Shown: piece after piece, positions 6,222 to 14,299 of the stretch | Layout of the letters: each line of letters opens with the position of its first letter | Numbering within the stretch: position 1 is the stretch's first letter | NCBI RefSeq assembly: GCF_937941905.1 | Contig: NZ_CALDGS010000041.1 | Span: 1 to 24,275, forward strand | Direction: 5' to 3' | Source: an uncultured Mycolicibacterium sp. | Lineage (GTDB): Bacteria; Actinomycetota; Actinomycetes; Mycobacteriales; Mycobacteriaceae | DNA length: 24,275 nt | Translations under genes and position numbers: made by a program | Notes under the pieces: generated by a model | What the model was told of the DNA's origin: nothing | Databases searched by the model: none | The model's input: the letters and a program-made list of their open reading frames with translations, nothing else

Positions 6222-8966
6222 CTACCCGGCGTCGACCGCCACAACGCCACGACGAATGTCGCTGATGGCGCGTTTCGCGGCGGCGCGCACCTCCGGATCG
6301 GGTGCGGCGTTGCGCACCTGGTCGAGCAGGTCGAGCACCTGACGGCACCAGCGCACGAAGTCGCCCGCCGACAGCGGGGTTCCACTGCCGGTGGCGTCGG
6401 AGGCCAACAACGACGACGCAAGATCGCCGGTCGTGGCCCAGCGGTACACCGCGGGCACGAACCCCTCGTCGGGTTCCCGGCTCTGCGTGATGCGGTGGCG
6501 CTGCTCGTCGCCGCGCAGCTCGCTCCACAGCCGCCGGGTCCGGTTCAGCGCCCGGCGCAGGTTGCCGGTCGGGACCTGCACCACACCGGTCGCCCCGGGC
6601 GTGTCGCCGCGCGACTCGTAGAGCACCGCCGACACCACGGCGGCCAGCTCGGCCGGCTCCAGGCCGTCCCAGGCCCCCGAGCGCAGGCATTCGGCGACCA
6701 GCAGGTCGCTCTCGCTGTAGATCCGGGCCAGCAGCCGCCCGTCGTCGGTGACCTGCAGGTCGCCGTCGGCGTCGCGGATGAACCCGCGCTCGGTCAGCAG
6801 CACCACGATCTTGTCGAAGGTGCGGGCCAGCGAGTTCGTCGCGGCGGCCACCTTCTGCCGGATCTGGGCGTTGTCGCGTTCGATGCGCAGGTACCGCTCG
6901 GCCAGCCGCATCCTGGTCTCCCGGTCCGGCAGGCGGTGCGCGGGATGGCTGCGCAGCTGTTCGCGCAGGGCGATCAGCTCGGCGTCGGTGTCCGGGTCGG
7001 GCGGGCCGCTGCGGCGCCGCCGCGGCGGGGTCGCCGACAGCCCGGCCGCCGCCGAGCGCAGCGCCGACGCCAGGTCGCGGCGCACCCGCGGCTGGCGGTA
7101 CTCGACCCGCTTCGGCAGCGCCATCGCCCCCAGCCGCGCCCCCGGCCCGGCGTAGTCGGCGGCCGAGATGCGCCCGGCCCAGCGGTGTTCGGTGAGCACC
7201 AGCGGGCGGGGATCGTCGGGGTCGCGGGCCGGCTCGAGCACCACCGCCAGCCCGCCGTGGCGGCCGTGGATGCTGATGATGTCGCCCCGGCGCAGCTCGG
7301 TCAGCGCCTCGTTGACGGCCTGCCTGCGCTGCAGCCGCGACGCGCGGGCCAGGGCGCGCTCCCGCTCGGAGATCCTGGCGCGCAGCCGGGCGTACTCCAG
7401 GATCGGCGGCTCGCCGCCGTCGGGGCCGGGCCCGCCGAGCTCGGCGCGCAGCTCGGCCAGCATCCGCTCACCGCGCTCCACACCGCGCACCAGCCCGACC
7501 ACCGAGCGGTCGGCCTGGTACTGGGCGAACGACCGCTCCAGCAGCCGGTGGGCCTGCTCGGCGCCCATGTGCGCGACCAGGTTGATGGTCATGTTGTAGG
7601 TCGGCGCGAACGAGCTGCGCAGCGGGAAGGTGCGGGTGGAGGCCAGGCCGGCGATCTCCACCGGGTCGGCGGTGGGGTCGCTGGGGTTCCACAGCACCAC
7701 CGCGTGGCCCTCGACGTCGATGCCGCGCCGGCCGGCCCGGCCGGTGAGCTGGGTGTACTCGCCCGGGGTGAGCGGCAGGTGCTGTTCGCCGTTGAACTTG
7801 ACCAGCTTCTCCAGCACCACGGTGCGGGCCGGCATGTTGATGCCCAGCGCCAGCGTCTCGGTGGCGAACACCGCCTTGACCAGGCCCTTGGTGAACAGCT
7901 CCTCGACCGCGTGGCGGAAGGTGGGCAGCATGCCGGCGTGGTGGGCGGCCAGCCCGCGCAGCAGGCCCTCCCGCCACTGGTGGTAGTCCAGCACGATCAG
8001 GTCGTCGCGCGACAGGTCCGCGCAGTGCCTGTCGACGATCTCGGCGATGCGGGCGCGCTCCTCGTCGGTGGTCAGCCGCAGCGGCGAGCGCAGGCACTGC
8101 TTGACCGCCGCGTCGCAGCCGGCCCGGGAGAACACGAAGGTGATCGCCGGCAGCAGCCCCTCCTTGTCCAGGATGGCGATCACCTCGGGCCGGCTCGGCG
8201 GCCGGTACAGCGCCGGGCGGGGCGCCCGGCCGCGCGGCCGGAAGTCCACCAGCCGCTCGGCCTCGCGGCGGTGTGCGATGTGGCGCAACAGGTTCGGGTC
8301 GACCTTCGGTTTGCCGCCGCGGGCCCGGTCGTCGAACAGGTCGAACAGCCGCTTGCCCACCAGCACGTGCTGCCACAGCGGCACCGGCCGGTGCTCGTCG
8401 ACGACGACGGTGGTGTCGCCGCGCACGGTCTGGATCCAGCCGCCGAACTCCTCGGCGTTGCTGACCGTCGCCGAGAGGCTGACCAGCCGCACCTCCTCCG
8501 GCAGGTGCAGGATCACCTCCTCCCACACCGCGCCGCGCATCCGGTCGGCCAGGAAGTGCACCTCGTCCATCACGACGTAGGCCAGGCCCTGCAGCGCCGG
8601 GGAGTCGGCGTAGAGCATGTTGCGCAGCACCTCGGTGGTCATCACCACCACCGGGGCGTCGCCGTTGATGGACTGGTCGCCGGTCAGCAGGCCGATGCGC
8701 TCGGGGCCGTACCGGGCCACCAGGTCGGCGTGCTTCTGGTTGCTCAGCGCCTTGATCGGCGTGGTGTAGAAGCACTTGCGGCCGGCCTGCAGCGCCAGGT
8801 GCACGGCGAACTCGCCGACCACGGTCTTGCCCGCCCCGGTCGGCGCGCACACCAGCACGCCGTGGCCCTGCTCCAGCGCCGCACAGGCGCGCACCTGGAA
8901 GTCGTCGAGGTCGAACGCCAACCCGGCCCGGAAGTCGGCGAGCCGACCCTCAGGTGACGTCGTCAT
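6222..8966 (-). CDS. helY: Ski2/Mtr4-like superfamily 2 RNA/DNA helicase HelY
   Basis: A 914-residue ATP-dependent helicase of superfamily 2, Ski2-like. Motifs in order: Walker A APTGAGKT (41-48), TTPIKAL (68-74), DEVH box (134-137), SAT (165-167), motif V ATETLALGINMPA (368-380) and motif VI QLTGRAGRRG (406-415). The C-terminal part has a long helical, arginine-rich region and a DSHCT-like end, as in Mtr4/Ski2 enzymes. It is expected to unwind structured RNA, or RNA/DNA, in the cytoplasm. The length fits the family and M. tuberculosis HelY. The ATG at 8966 lies inside the end of tatC, overlapping it by 17 bp, with no strong ribosome binding site; translation by coupling to tatC is likely. 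A 920-codon open frame on the opposite strand is a GC-rich shadow, not a gene. Confidence 0.95.
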   Translation of the reverse strand: MTTSPEGRLADFRAGLAFDLDDFQVRACAALEQGHGVLVCAPTGAGKTVVGEFAVHLALQAGRKCFYTTPIKALSNQKHADLVARYGPERIGLLTGDQSINGDAPVVVMTTEVLRNMLYADSPALQGLAYVVMDEVHFLADRMRGAVWEEVILHLPEEVRLVSLSATVSNAEEFGGWIQTVRGDTTVVVDEHRPVPLWQHVLVGKRLFDLFDDRARGGKPKVDPNLLRHIAHRREAERLVDFRPRGRAPRPALYRPPSRPEVIAILDKEGLLPAITFVFSRAGCDAAVKQCLRSPLRLTTDEERARIAEIVDRHCADLSRDDLIVLDYHQWREGLLRGLAAHHAGMLPTFRHAVEELFTKGLVKAVFATETLALGINMPARTVVLEKLVKFNGEQHLPLTPGEYTQLTGRAGRRGIDVEGHAVVLWNPSDPTADPVEIAGLASTRTFPLRSSFAPTYNMTINLVAHMGAEQAHRLLERSFAQYQADRSVVGLVRGVERGERMLAELRAELGGPGPDGGEPPILEYARLRARISERERALARASRLQRRQAVNEALTELRRGDIISIHGRHGGLAVVLEPARDPDDPRPLVLTEHRWAGRISAADYAGPGARLGAMALPKRVEYRQPRVRRDLASALRSAAAGLSATPPRRRRSGPPDPDTDAELIALREQLRSHPAHRLPDRETRMRLAERYLRIERDNAQIRQKVAAATNSLARTFDKIVVLLTERGFIRDADGDLQVTDDGRLLARIYSESDLLVAECLRSGAWDGLEPAELAAVVSAVLYESRGDTPGATGVVQVPTGNLRRALNRTRRLWSELRGDEQRHRITQSREPDEGFVPAVYRWATTGDLASSLLASDATGSGTPLSAGDFVRWCRQVLDLLDQVRNAAPDPEVRAAAKRAISDIRRGVVAVDAG

Positions 8967-9882
8967 GAACCGTCAGCGGCGAGGGCGCGGGCACCGGCTC
9001 CGGCGGCGTGATGGGTGCGGCGACGTCGTCGGGCACCGCCTCGGCCGCGGCCCGCTTGGCCTTGCGCTTGTCGTGCAGCCGGGCGAACTGGATGGAGACC
9101 TCCAGCAGCAGGGTCAGGGCCAGCGCGAGCGCCAGCATGGAGAACGGGTCCGAGCCCGGGGTGAAGATCGCCGCGAACACGAACAGCGCGAAGATCAGCC
9201 CGCGCCGCCAGGCCTTGAGCCGCTCGTAGGTGAGCACCCCGACCAGGTTCAGCATGATGATCACCAGCGGGAACTCGAAGCTGAACCCGAACACCAGCAG
9301 CAGGTTGATCAGGAAGCCGAAGTACTGCTCACCGGACAGCGCGGTGACCTGCACGTCGCTGCCGATGGTCAGCAGGAAGCCCAGCGCGGTGGCCAGCACG
9401 AAGTAGGCCAGCAGCGCCCCGGCGACGAACAGCGCCCCGCCGATGGTGACGAACGCGACCGCGAACCGGCGCTCGTTGCGGTACAGCCCCGGGGTGATGA
9501 ACGCCCAGAGCTGGTACAGCCAGACCGGGCAGGCCAGCACGATCCCCGCGGTCAGGCCCACCTTCAGGCGCAGCATGAACTGGTCGAACGGCGCGGTGGC
9601 GAGCAGCCGGCACTGGCCGTCCGGGGCGATGGTGGCGCGCGCCGACTCCGGCAGCGAGCAGTACGGTCCGCGCAGCCAGTCGCCGAGGCTGGGCAGCCCG
9701 AGGAAGCCGTGGCCGTACCAGATGTAGCCGACGACGGTGGTGACCACGACGGCCGCCACCGAGATCAGCAGCCGGGTACGCAGCTCCTGCAGGTGCTCGA
9801 CCAGCGACATGGTGCCGTCCGGGTTCACCTTGGAACGGCGGCGGCGCGGGTCGAGTTTCTTCAGAATTCCGGGGGTATGCAC
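8950..9882 (-). CDS. tatC: Twin-arginine translocase subunit TatC
   Basis: TatC is the multi-spanning receptor of the twin-arginine translocase and binds RR signal peptides of folded proteins. The 310-residue protein shows the family landmarks: HLQELRTRL near the first helix (30-38), WAFITPGLYRNER (126-138), the FGFSFEFP segment with the key acidic residue Glu203, and FTPGSDPFS (240-248). Six membrane helices can be placed between about 36 and 265. The first outside loop (about 58-98) is long and has two cysteines (Cys75, Cys91) that could pair. The C-terminal tail is charged and then proline-rich. Its GTG start at 9882 gives a length close to that of M. tuberculosis TatC. It lies 69 bp after tatA, across a hairpin, and overlaps helY by 17 bp. 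No tatB gene is present in the window. Confidence 0.96.
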   Translation of the reverse strand: MHTPGILKKLDPRRRRSKVNPDGTMSLVEHLQELRTRLLISVAAVVVTTVVGYIWYGHGFLGLPSLGDWLRGPYCSLPESARATIAPDGQCRLLATAPFDQFMLRLKVGLTAGIVLACPVWLYQLWAFITPGLYRNERRFAVAFVTIGGALFVAGALLAYFVLATALGFLLTIGSDVQVTALSGEQYFGFLINLLLVFGFSFEFPLVIIMLNLVGVLTYERLKAWRRGLIFALFVFAAIFTPGSDPFSMLALALALTLLLEVSIQFARLHDKRKAKRAAAEAVPDDVAAPITPPEPVPAPSPLTVHDDVT

Positions 9883-9904
9883 GGGCGGCCCTCATCACGC
9901 GCCG

Positions 9905-9933
9905 GTGCGCCGCGGTGGGTCACCGCGGGGCGC
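9905..9933. promoter_or_regulatory. Strong stem-loop between tatA and tatC
   Basis: CCGCGGTG (9910-9917) pairs perfectly with CACCGCGG (9921-9928) around a 3-nt loop. After one G-G mismatch the stem continues about 4 bp further (9905-9908 with 9930-9933, including one G-T wobble). In the minus-strand transcript it lies between the tatA stop (9952) and the tatC start (9882). No T-tract follows. It could act as a partial terminator or as a 3' stabiliser of tatA mRNA; both are inferred. Confidence 0.6.
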
Positions 9934-9951
9934 GACGAAAAGCGGAACGGC

Positions 9952-10197
9952 TCAGGCAGGGCGTTTGTCGGACTGCTCCGCCCCGTCCACGGGGGCGGTG
10001 GGCTCCACCCGCTCCGAGGCGATCGGGGTCGGGGTCGACTCCGGCTTGGACTCGTTCTGCATCTCCTTGAGCTCGGAGCGGAAGATGCGCATGGACTTGC
10101 CCAGCGACCGCGCCGCGTCCGGAAGCTTCTTGGCGCCGAACAGCAGCACGAACACCGCGATGACGATGACCCAGTGCCAGGGTTGTAGACCACCCAA
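9952..10197 (-). CDS. tatA: Twin-arginine translocase pore subunit TatA (TTG start)
   Basis: TatA oligomerises to form the transient passage of the Tat system. The 81-residue protein has one N-terminal membrane helix (about 7-21), the hinge FGAKKLPDAARSLG (20-33), an amphipathic helix to about residue 47 and a charged, disordered C-terminus, as expected for the family. The only start that gives the complete membrane helix is the TTG at 10197. A perfect GGAGGT (10210-10205) lies 7 nt upstream and supports it. It begins 44 bp after the pafC stop (10242) and is probably in the pafA-pafB-pafC transcript. Assignment as TatA rather than TatB rests on the short length and the FGxKKLP hinge. Confidence 0.95.
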   Translation of the reverse strand: MGGLQPWHWVIVIAVFVLLFGAKKLPDAARSLGKSMRIFRSELKEMQNESKPESTPTPIASERVEPTAPVDGAEQSDKRPA

Positions 10198-10204
10198 TTT
10201 GGTT

Positions 10205-10210
10205 ACCTCC
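10205..10210 (-). promoter_or_regulatory. Ribosome binding site deciding the tatA TTG start
   Basis: GGAGGT on the minus strand is followed by a 7-nt spacer and then TTG. The strong site compensates for the weak start codon and rules out later starts, which would cut into the membrane helix. Confidence 0.85.
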
Positions 10211-10241
10211 AGACGTCTGCGCCGAGTCTACCCGCCGGCGG

Positions 10242-11228
10242 CTACCCGTCATCCCTGACGGCGCCGACCCGGTAGGCGCGCAGCGCGGCCCGCGCCGACT
10301 CGCGCACCCGGTCCACCAGCGCCTGCGGTGCCAGCACCCGCACCGCCGGGCCGAAGCCGAGCACCAGCCGGGCCATCCAGTCGTCGGAGGCGTAGGTCAT
10401 CTCGGCCTCGCAGGCGCCGCCCTCGAGTTCGGCCACCACCCGCAGCGGGTAGTACTCGAACATCCACGCCGCGGACCGGTCGATCCACAGCCGCGCCGAC
10501 GGCAGCGAGCTGTCGGCACGCTCCGGGTCGAACAGCGAGATGTCGGGCCCGGCCTGCACGGCCGGTTCCGGCGGGGCGGCCGGCTCGTCGAGCACCTGGG
10601 CGTCGACGATCCGGTCGAACCGGAACAACCGCACCCCCTCGGCCATCCGGCACCAGGCCTCCAGATAGCTGTGCTCGGCGATCAGCACCACCCGGATCGG
10701 GTCGACCACCCGGCTGGTCAGCGCGTCGCGCGAGGCCGAGTAGTACTCGATGGCCAGGGCCCGCTGGTCGCGCACGGCCTGCCGCACGGTGACGGCGGCC
10801 GGGCTCTCGCTCTCGGCCGCGGCGGGTTCGGCCGTCCCGTCGGCGGGGGCGTGCAGCGTGCCGGCGGCGGCCTCGATCTTGGCGATGGCGCTGCGCGCGG
10901 CCTGCGGGTCGACCATGCCGGGCACGTCCAGCAGCGCCCGCAGCGCCACCAGGATGCCGGTCGCCTCCGGGGAGGTCAGCCGCAGCGGCCGGTCCATGCC
11001 GGCGGAGAAGATCACCTCGATGGTGTCGCCGGAGAACTCGAAGTCGATGAGGTCGCCGGGGCTGTAGCCGGGCAGACCGCACATCCACAGCTGTTCGAGG
11101 TCCTCGCGCAGCTGCTTTTCGGTCACCCCGAGGTCGCGGGCCGCCTTGGCGAAGGTGACCCGCGGATTGGCCTGGAAGTACGGCACCATGTTCAGCAGCC
11201 GGACCAGCCGGTTGCGCACGCTGCTCAC
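10242..11228 (-). CDS. pafC: WYL-domain transcriptional regulator PafC
   Basis: PafC pairs with PafB to form an activator of mycobacterial DNA-damage genes. The 328-residue protein has an N-terminal winged-helix-like region (about 4-75, including RVTFAKAARDLGVTEKQL) and a C-terminal WYL region in which the hallmark reads SYLEAW (187-192), a degenerate form of WYL. A low-complexity Ala/Glu linker (about 124-146) separates the halves. The frame stays open into pafB, but I chose the GTG at 11228. It overlaps the pafB stop as GTGA and gives the known family N-terminus (VSSVRNRLVRLLNM). The protein is slightly longer than I remember for the M. tuberculosis one because of the linker. It is followed by tatA after 44 bp. 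Confidence 0.93.
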   Translation of the reverse strand: MSSVRNRLVRLLNMVPYFQANPRVTFAKAARDLGVTEKQLREDLEQLWMCGLPGYSPGDLIDFEFSGDTIEVIFSAGMDRPLRLTSPEATGILVALRALLDVPGMVDPQAARSAIAKIEAAAGTLHAPADGTAEPAAAESESPAAVTVRQAVRDQRALAIEYYSASRDALTSRVVDPIRVVLIAEHSYLEAWCRMAEGVRLFRFDRIVDAQVLDEPAAPPEPAVQAGPDISLFDPERADSSLPSARLWIDRSAAWMFEYYPLRVVAELEGGACEAEMTYASDDWMARLVLGFGPAVRVLAPQALVDRVRESARAALRAYRVGAVRDDG

Positions 11229-12226
11229 GAATCCTCCCCCGCCTGGGCGCGCAACCGCGCCAGCACGTCCTCCCGCAGCGAATCGGGTTCCAGCACCACC
11301 GCGTCGGCGCCGTAGCCGGCGATCTCGCGGGCGAGCTGGTCCGGCACGCCGAGCTCCAGGGTGATCTCCTCCCCCGCCCGGCCGTCGAGGTTGCGCTCGC
11401 CGACCACGGTGCCCCGGCGGCGCAGCGCGACGGCGCGGTCGGCGGCGATCCACACCCGGGCCTGGCCCTCGCCGGCCGGCCACGCGTCGACGGCGCGCTG
11501 CACGATCTCGCGCAGGTCCACCCCGTCGGGGCGGCGCACCTCCCCGGCCGGGCCGATCGGCTCGACGTCGCTGATCCGCGACAGCCGGAAGGTGCGGGTG
11601 TCGTCGCGGTCGCGGTCGTGGCCGACCAGATACCAGCGGCGGCGGTGGGTGATCACGCCCCACGGCTCGACGGTGCGGGTGCGGTACGGCTCGGAGCGGG
11701 TCGGCCGGTGCCGGAACCGCACCGCCCGGCCGGTGTCGATGGCGCTCAGCAGCACCCCGAGCACGTCCTCGGAGCCGCGCAGCCCGGGCAGGCCGGTGGT
11801 GGAGGTGATCGCCACCGGTGCGTCCGGGCCCTCCACGTCCACCCCGGCGGCGCGCAGCTTGAGCAGCGCCTGCTGGGCGGCGGTGGCCAGCTCCGGGGAC
11901 TCCCACAGCTGGGTGGCCACGGCGACCGCGGCGGCCTCGTCGGCGGTGAGTTCCACCGGCGGCAGCTCGTAGGCCTCCCGGTTGATCCGGTAGCCCTCGG
12001 TGGTGTCGAAGGCGGAGACCCGGCCGGTCTCCAACGGGATGCCCAGGTCGCGCAGTTCGTTCTTGTCCCGCTCGAACATCCGCGCGAACGCCTCGTCGCT
12101 GGGGCTCTCGTGGTAGCCCGCGACGACGCGGCGGATGTGTTCGGCGGTGAGGAACCGGCGGGTGGAGAGCAGCGCGATGACCAGGTTCATCAGCCGCTCG
12201 ACCTTGGGCGTCTTGAACGTCGCCAC
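11225..12226 (-). CDS. pafB: WYL-domain transcriptional regulator PafB
   Basis: PafB is the partner of PafC in the LexA/RecA-independent DNA-damage response. The 333-residue protein has an N-terminal helix-turn-helix region (about 8-80; KVERLMNLVIALLSTRRFLTA then FERDKNELRDLG), a middle helical region (ELTADEAAAVAVATQLWESPEL, about 92-113 with flanks) and a C-terminal WYL domain with an intact WYL at 198-200. The open frame extends to 12319, but that part overlaps pafA. I chose the GTG at 12226 because an AGGAG (12240-12236) precedes it and the protein then starts close to TxKVERL as in the family. It begins 32 bp after pafA ends and its stop overlaps the pafC start by 4 bp. Confidence 0.94.
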   Translation of the reverse strand: MATFKTPKVERLMNLVIALLSTRRFLTAEHIRRVVAGYHESPSDEAFARMFERDKNELRDLGIPLETGRVSAFDTTEGYRINREAYELPPVELTADEAAAVAVATQLWESPELATAAQQALLKLRAAGVDVEGPDAPVAITSTTGLPGLRGSEDVLGVLLSAIDTGRAVRFRHRPTRSEPYRTRTVEPWGVITHRRRWYLVGHDRDRDDTRTFRLSRISDVEPIGPAGEVRRPDGVDLREIVQRAVDAWPAGEGQARVWIAADRAVALRRRGTVVGERNLDGRAGEEITLELGVPDQLAREIAGYGADAVVLEPDSLREDVLARLRAQAGEDS

Positions 12227-12258
12227 AGCAGTTTGCTCCTCGCGGGCGCGGTCGGCGG

Positions 12259-13617
12259 TCACATGCTCGCGATCAGGCGCTTCACCCGTTCGTCGACGGA
12301 CCGGAACGGGTCCTTGCACAACACGGTGCGCTGCGCCTGGTCGTTGAGTTTGAGGTGCACCCAGTCCACGGTGAAATCGCGGCCCGCCTCCTGGGCGGCG
12401 GCGATGAACTCACCGCGCAGCTTGGCCCGGGTGGTCTGCGGCGGGGTGGTGACCGCGGCGTCGATCTCCTCGTCGGTGGTGACGCGGGCGGCCAGCCCCT
12501 TGCGCTGCAGCAGGTCGAAGACGCCGCGGCCGCGCTTGATGTCGTGGTAGGCCAGGTCGAGCTGGGAGATCTTGGGGTCCGAGAGCTCCATGTTGTAGCG
12601 GTCCTGGTAGCGCTGGAACAGCTTGCGCTTGATCACCCAGTCGATCTCGGTGTCGACCTTGGCGAAGTCCTGGCTCTCCACCGCGTCGAGCTGGCGGCCC
12701 CACAGGTCGACGACCTGGTCGAGCTGCGGGTCGGGCTCCCGGTCGGCGAGGTACTCCACCGCGCGGGCGTAGTACTCGCGCTGGATGTCCAGCGCGCTGG
12801 CCTGCCGCCCGCCGGCCAGCCGCACCGGCCGCCGGCCGGTCAGGTCGTGGCTGACCTCCCGGATGGCGCGGATCGGATTGTCCAGCGAGAAGTCCCGGAA
12901 CGACACCCCGGCCTCGATCATCTCCAGCACCAGCGCGCAGCTGCCCACCTTGAGCATGGTGGTGGTCTCGCTCATGTTGGAGTCGCCGACGATGACGTGC
13001 AGGCGCCGGTACTTCTCGGCGTCGGCGTGCGGCTCGTCGCGGGTGTTGATGATGGGCCGGGACCGGGTCGTCGCCGAGGAGACGCCCTCCCAGATGTGCT
13101 CGGCCCGCTGGCTCAGGCAGAACGTCGCCGCCTTCGGGGTCTGCAGCACCTTGCCCGCCCCGCAGATGAGCTGGCGGGTGACCAGGAACGGCAGCAGCAC
13201 GTCGGAGATCCGGGAGAACTCGCCGGCCCGCACGATGAGGTAGTTCTCGTGGCAGCCGTAGGAGTTGCCGGCCGAGTCGGTGTTGTTCTTGAACAGGTAG
13301 ATGTCGCCGCCGATACCCTCGTCGGCCAGCCGCTGCTCGGCGTCGATGAGCAGGTCCTCGAGCACCCGCTCGCCGGCCCGGTCGTGGGTGACGAGCTGGA
13401 TCAGGTTGTCGCACTCGGCGGTAGCGTACTCGGGGTGGCTGCCCACGTCGAGGTACAGCCGGGCGCCGTTGCGCAGGAACACGTTGGAGCTGCGGCCCCA
13501 CGACACCACGCGGCGGAACAGGTACCGGGCGACCTCGTCCGGGCTGAGCCTGCGATGGCCGTGGAACGTGCAGGTGACACCGAACTCGGTCTCGATGCCC
13601 ATGATTCGACGCTGCAC
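12259..13617 (-). CDS. pafA: Pup--protein ligase PafA
   Basis: PafA uses ATP to join the C-terminal Glu of processed Pup to lysines on target proteins through an isopeptide bond. The 452-residue protein has the same length as M. tuberculosis PafA and belongs to the glutamine-synthetase-like PafA/Dop family. Visible active-site pieces are GIETEFG (7-13, metal-binding Glu9 and Glu11), YLDVGSHPEYA with catalytic Asp57, FKNNTDSAGNSYGCHENY, and INTRDEPHADAEKYRRLH, which is shared almost unchanged with Dop in this window. The GTG start at 13617 is preceded by TAAGCT (13630-13625) with a 7-nt gap and no ribosome binding site, so the mRNA may be leaderless. It heads the block pafA-pafB-pafC-tatA-tatC-helY. 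Confidence 0.97.
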   Translation of the reverse strand: MQRRIMGIETEFGVTCTFHGHRRLSPDEVARYLFRRVVSWGRSSNVFLRNGARLYLDVGSHPEYATAECDNLIQLVTHDRAGERVLEDLLIDAEQRLADEGIGGDIYLFKNNTDSAGNSYGCHENYLIVRAGEFSRISDVLLPFLVTRQLICGAGKVLQTPKAATFCLSQRAEHIWEGVSSATTRSRPIINTRDEPHADAEKYRRLHVIVGDSNMSETTTMLKVGSCALVLEMIEAGVSFRDFSLDNPIRAIREVSHDLTGRRPVRLAGGRQASALDIQREYYARAVEYLADREPDPQLDQVVDLWGRQLDAVESQDFAKVDTEIDWVIKRKLFQRYQDRYNMELSDPKISQLDLAYHDIKRGRGVFDLLQRKGLAARVTTDEEIDAAVTTPPQTTRAKLRGEFIAAAQEAGRDFTVDWVHLKLNDQAQRTVLCKDPFRSVDERVKRLIASM

Positions 13618-13624
13618 CCCATCG

Positions 13625-13630
13625 AGCTTA
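13625..13630 (-). promoter_or_regulatory. Predicted -10 element of the pafA operon
   Basis: TAAGCT on the minus strand fits TANNNT and ends 7 nt before the GTG of pafA. Transcription would start at the start codon, giving a leaderless mRNA. No good -35 hexamer is at the right distance. The rest of the 142-bp gap up to 13760 shows no clear promoter for the plus-strand gene; a weak TGAGAT (13748-13753) lies 6 nt before its GTG. Confidence 0.5.
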
Positions 13631-13759
13631 CGGGTTGACCGGCCGCATCGGCGCTCAACAGGCCGCGAGCCGCGTCCGGCCCGGCTCAGCGATCAAGATC
13701 ACAGGCCGGAACCGGTCGAATCGCTGCGCATCCCGGCGGGGCCGCGGTGAGATACCACA

Positions 13760-14299
13760 GTGCGTCTGAAGGACAAACGCGCGGCGGTCCTGCTCACGGC
13801 CGGGCTGCTCGCGGTGCCGCTGCTGCCGGCGGTGCTGGTCGGCGCCACCCCGATCGACGACTGGGCCCCGGTCGGGGCCGGTGAGCCGGTCCGGGTGGTC
13901 AGCGCCGACGGCGCCGCGGTCGACATCGAACTGCCGGCCGGCTGGGTGTACCGCCAGTTCGGCGGCGACGGCGTGGTGGCCCGGTCGGCCGACGGGGCGG
14001 CGGTGCTGCTCGAGGTGGTCGACCGCGACGGGCGCGACCCCGACGCGGTGACCGAGCGGCTGATCCGCCGCGACCGGGTCGGCGGCACCAACGCCGCGCT
14101 CACCGAGGGCGCGGTCAGCACCGGCGACGGCAGCCTGCACGGCCGGCCCTGCACCGCCGTGGCCCACGAGTTGTCCGGCAGCTGCGCCTTCCTGGCCGAC
14201 GACGACGTGGTGGTGTCGGTCTACGTGCTGGGCACCCCCGACACCCCCGCCCCCGACCTGTCCGACGTGCTCGGCGCCATCTCCAGGAGCGACTCGTGA
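13760..14299 (+). CDS. Exported protein of unknown function, coupled to a PrsW-type protease
   Basis: I do not recognise a family. The 179-residue protein begins with a basic stretch (MRLKDKR) and a hydrophobic segment (about 8-29) ending near VGATP, which fits a signal peptide or a single membrane anchor. There is no lipobox cysteine. The rest looks like a small beta-rich domain outside the membrane, with two cysteines (Cys131, Cys142) that could form a disulfide. The GTG start at 13760 has no ribosome binding site. Its stop overlaps the start of the PrsW-like gene as GTGA, so the two are probably made together. The exported domain could be a substrate or partner of that protease, but this is only suggested by context. 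Confidence 0.75.
   Translation: MRLKDKRAAVLLTAGLLAVPLLPAVLVGATPIDDWAPVGAGEPVRVVSADGAAVDIELPAGWVYRQFGGDGVVARSADGAAVLLEVVDRDGRDPDAVTERLIRRDRVGGTNAALTEGAVSTGDGSLHGRPCTAVAHELSGSCAFLADDDVVVSVYVLGTPDTPAPDLSDVLGAISRSDS

Noticed and set aside
6195..8957. 920-codon open frame on the plus strand, opposite helY
   Set aside because: It mirrors helY codon for codon, is dominated by R, G, A, V, H and Q, and shows no domain or start signal. Long antisense frames are expected in very GC-rich coding DNA.
11229..11906. Upstream extension of the pafC reading frame into pafB
   Set aside because: It overlaps the pafB coding region in another frame with shadow-like composition; the GTG at 11228 matches the family start.
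12355..13638. 427-codon frame opposite pafA (and a 487-codon frame opposite dop at 17358-18821)
   Set aside because: Both are antisense shadows of well-recognised enzymes, with no motifs of their own.
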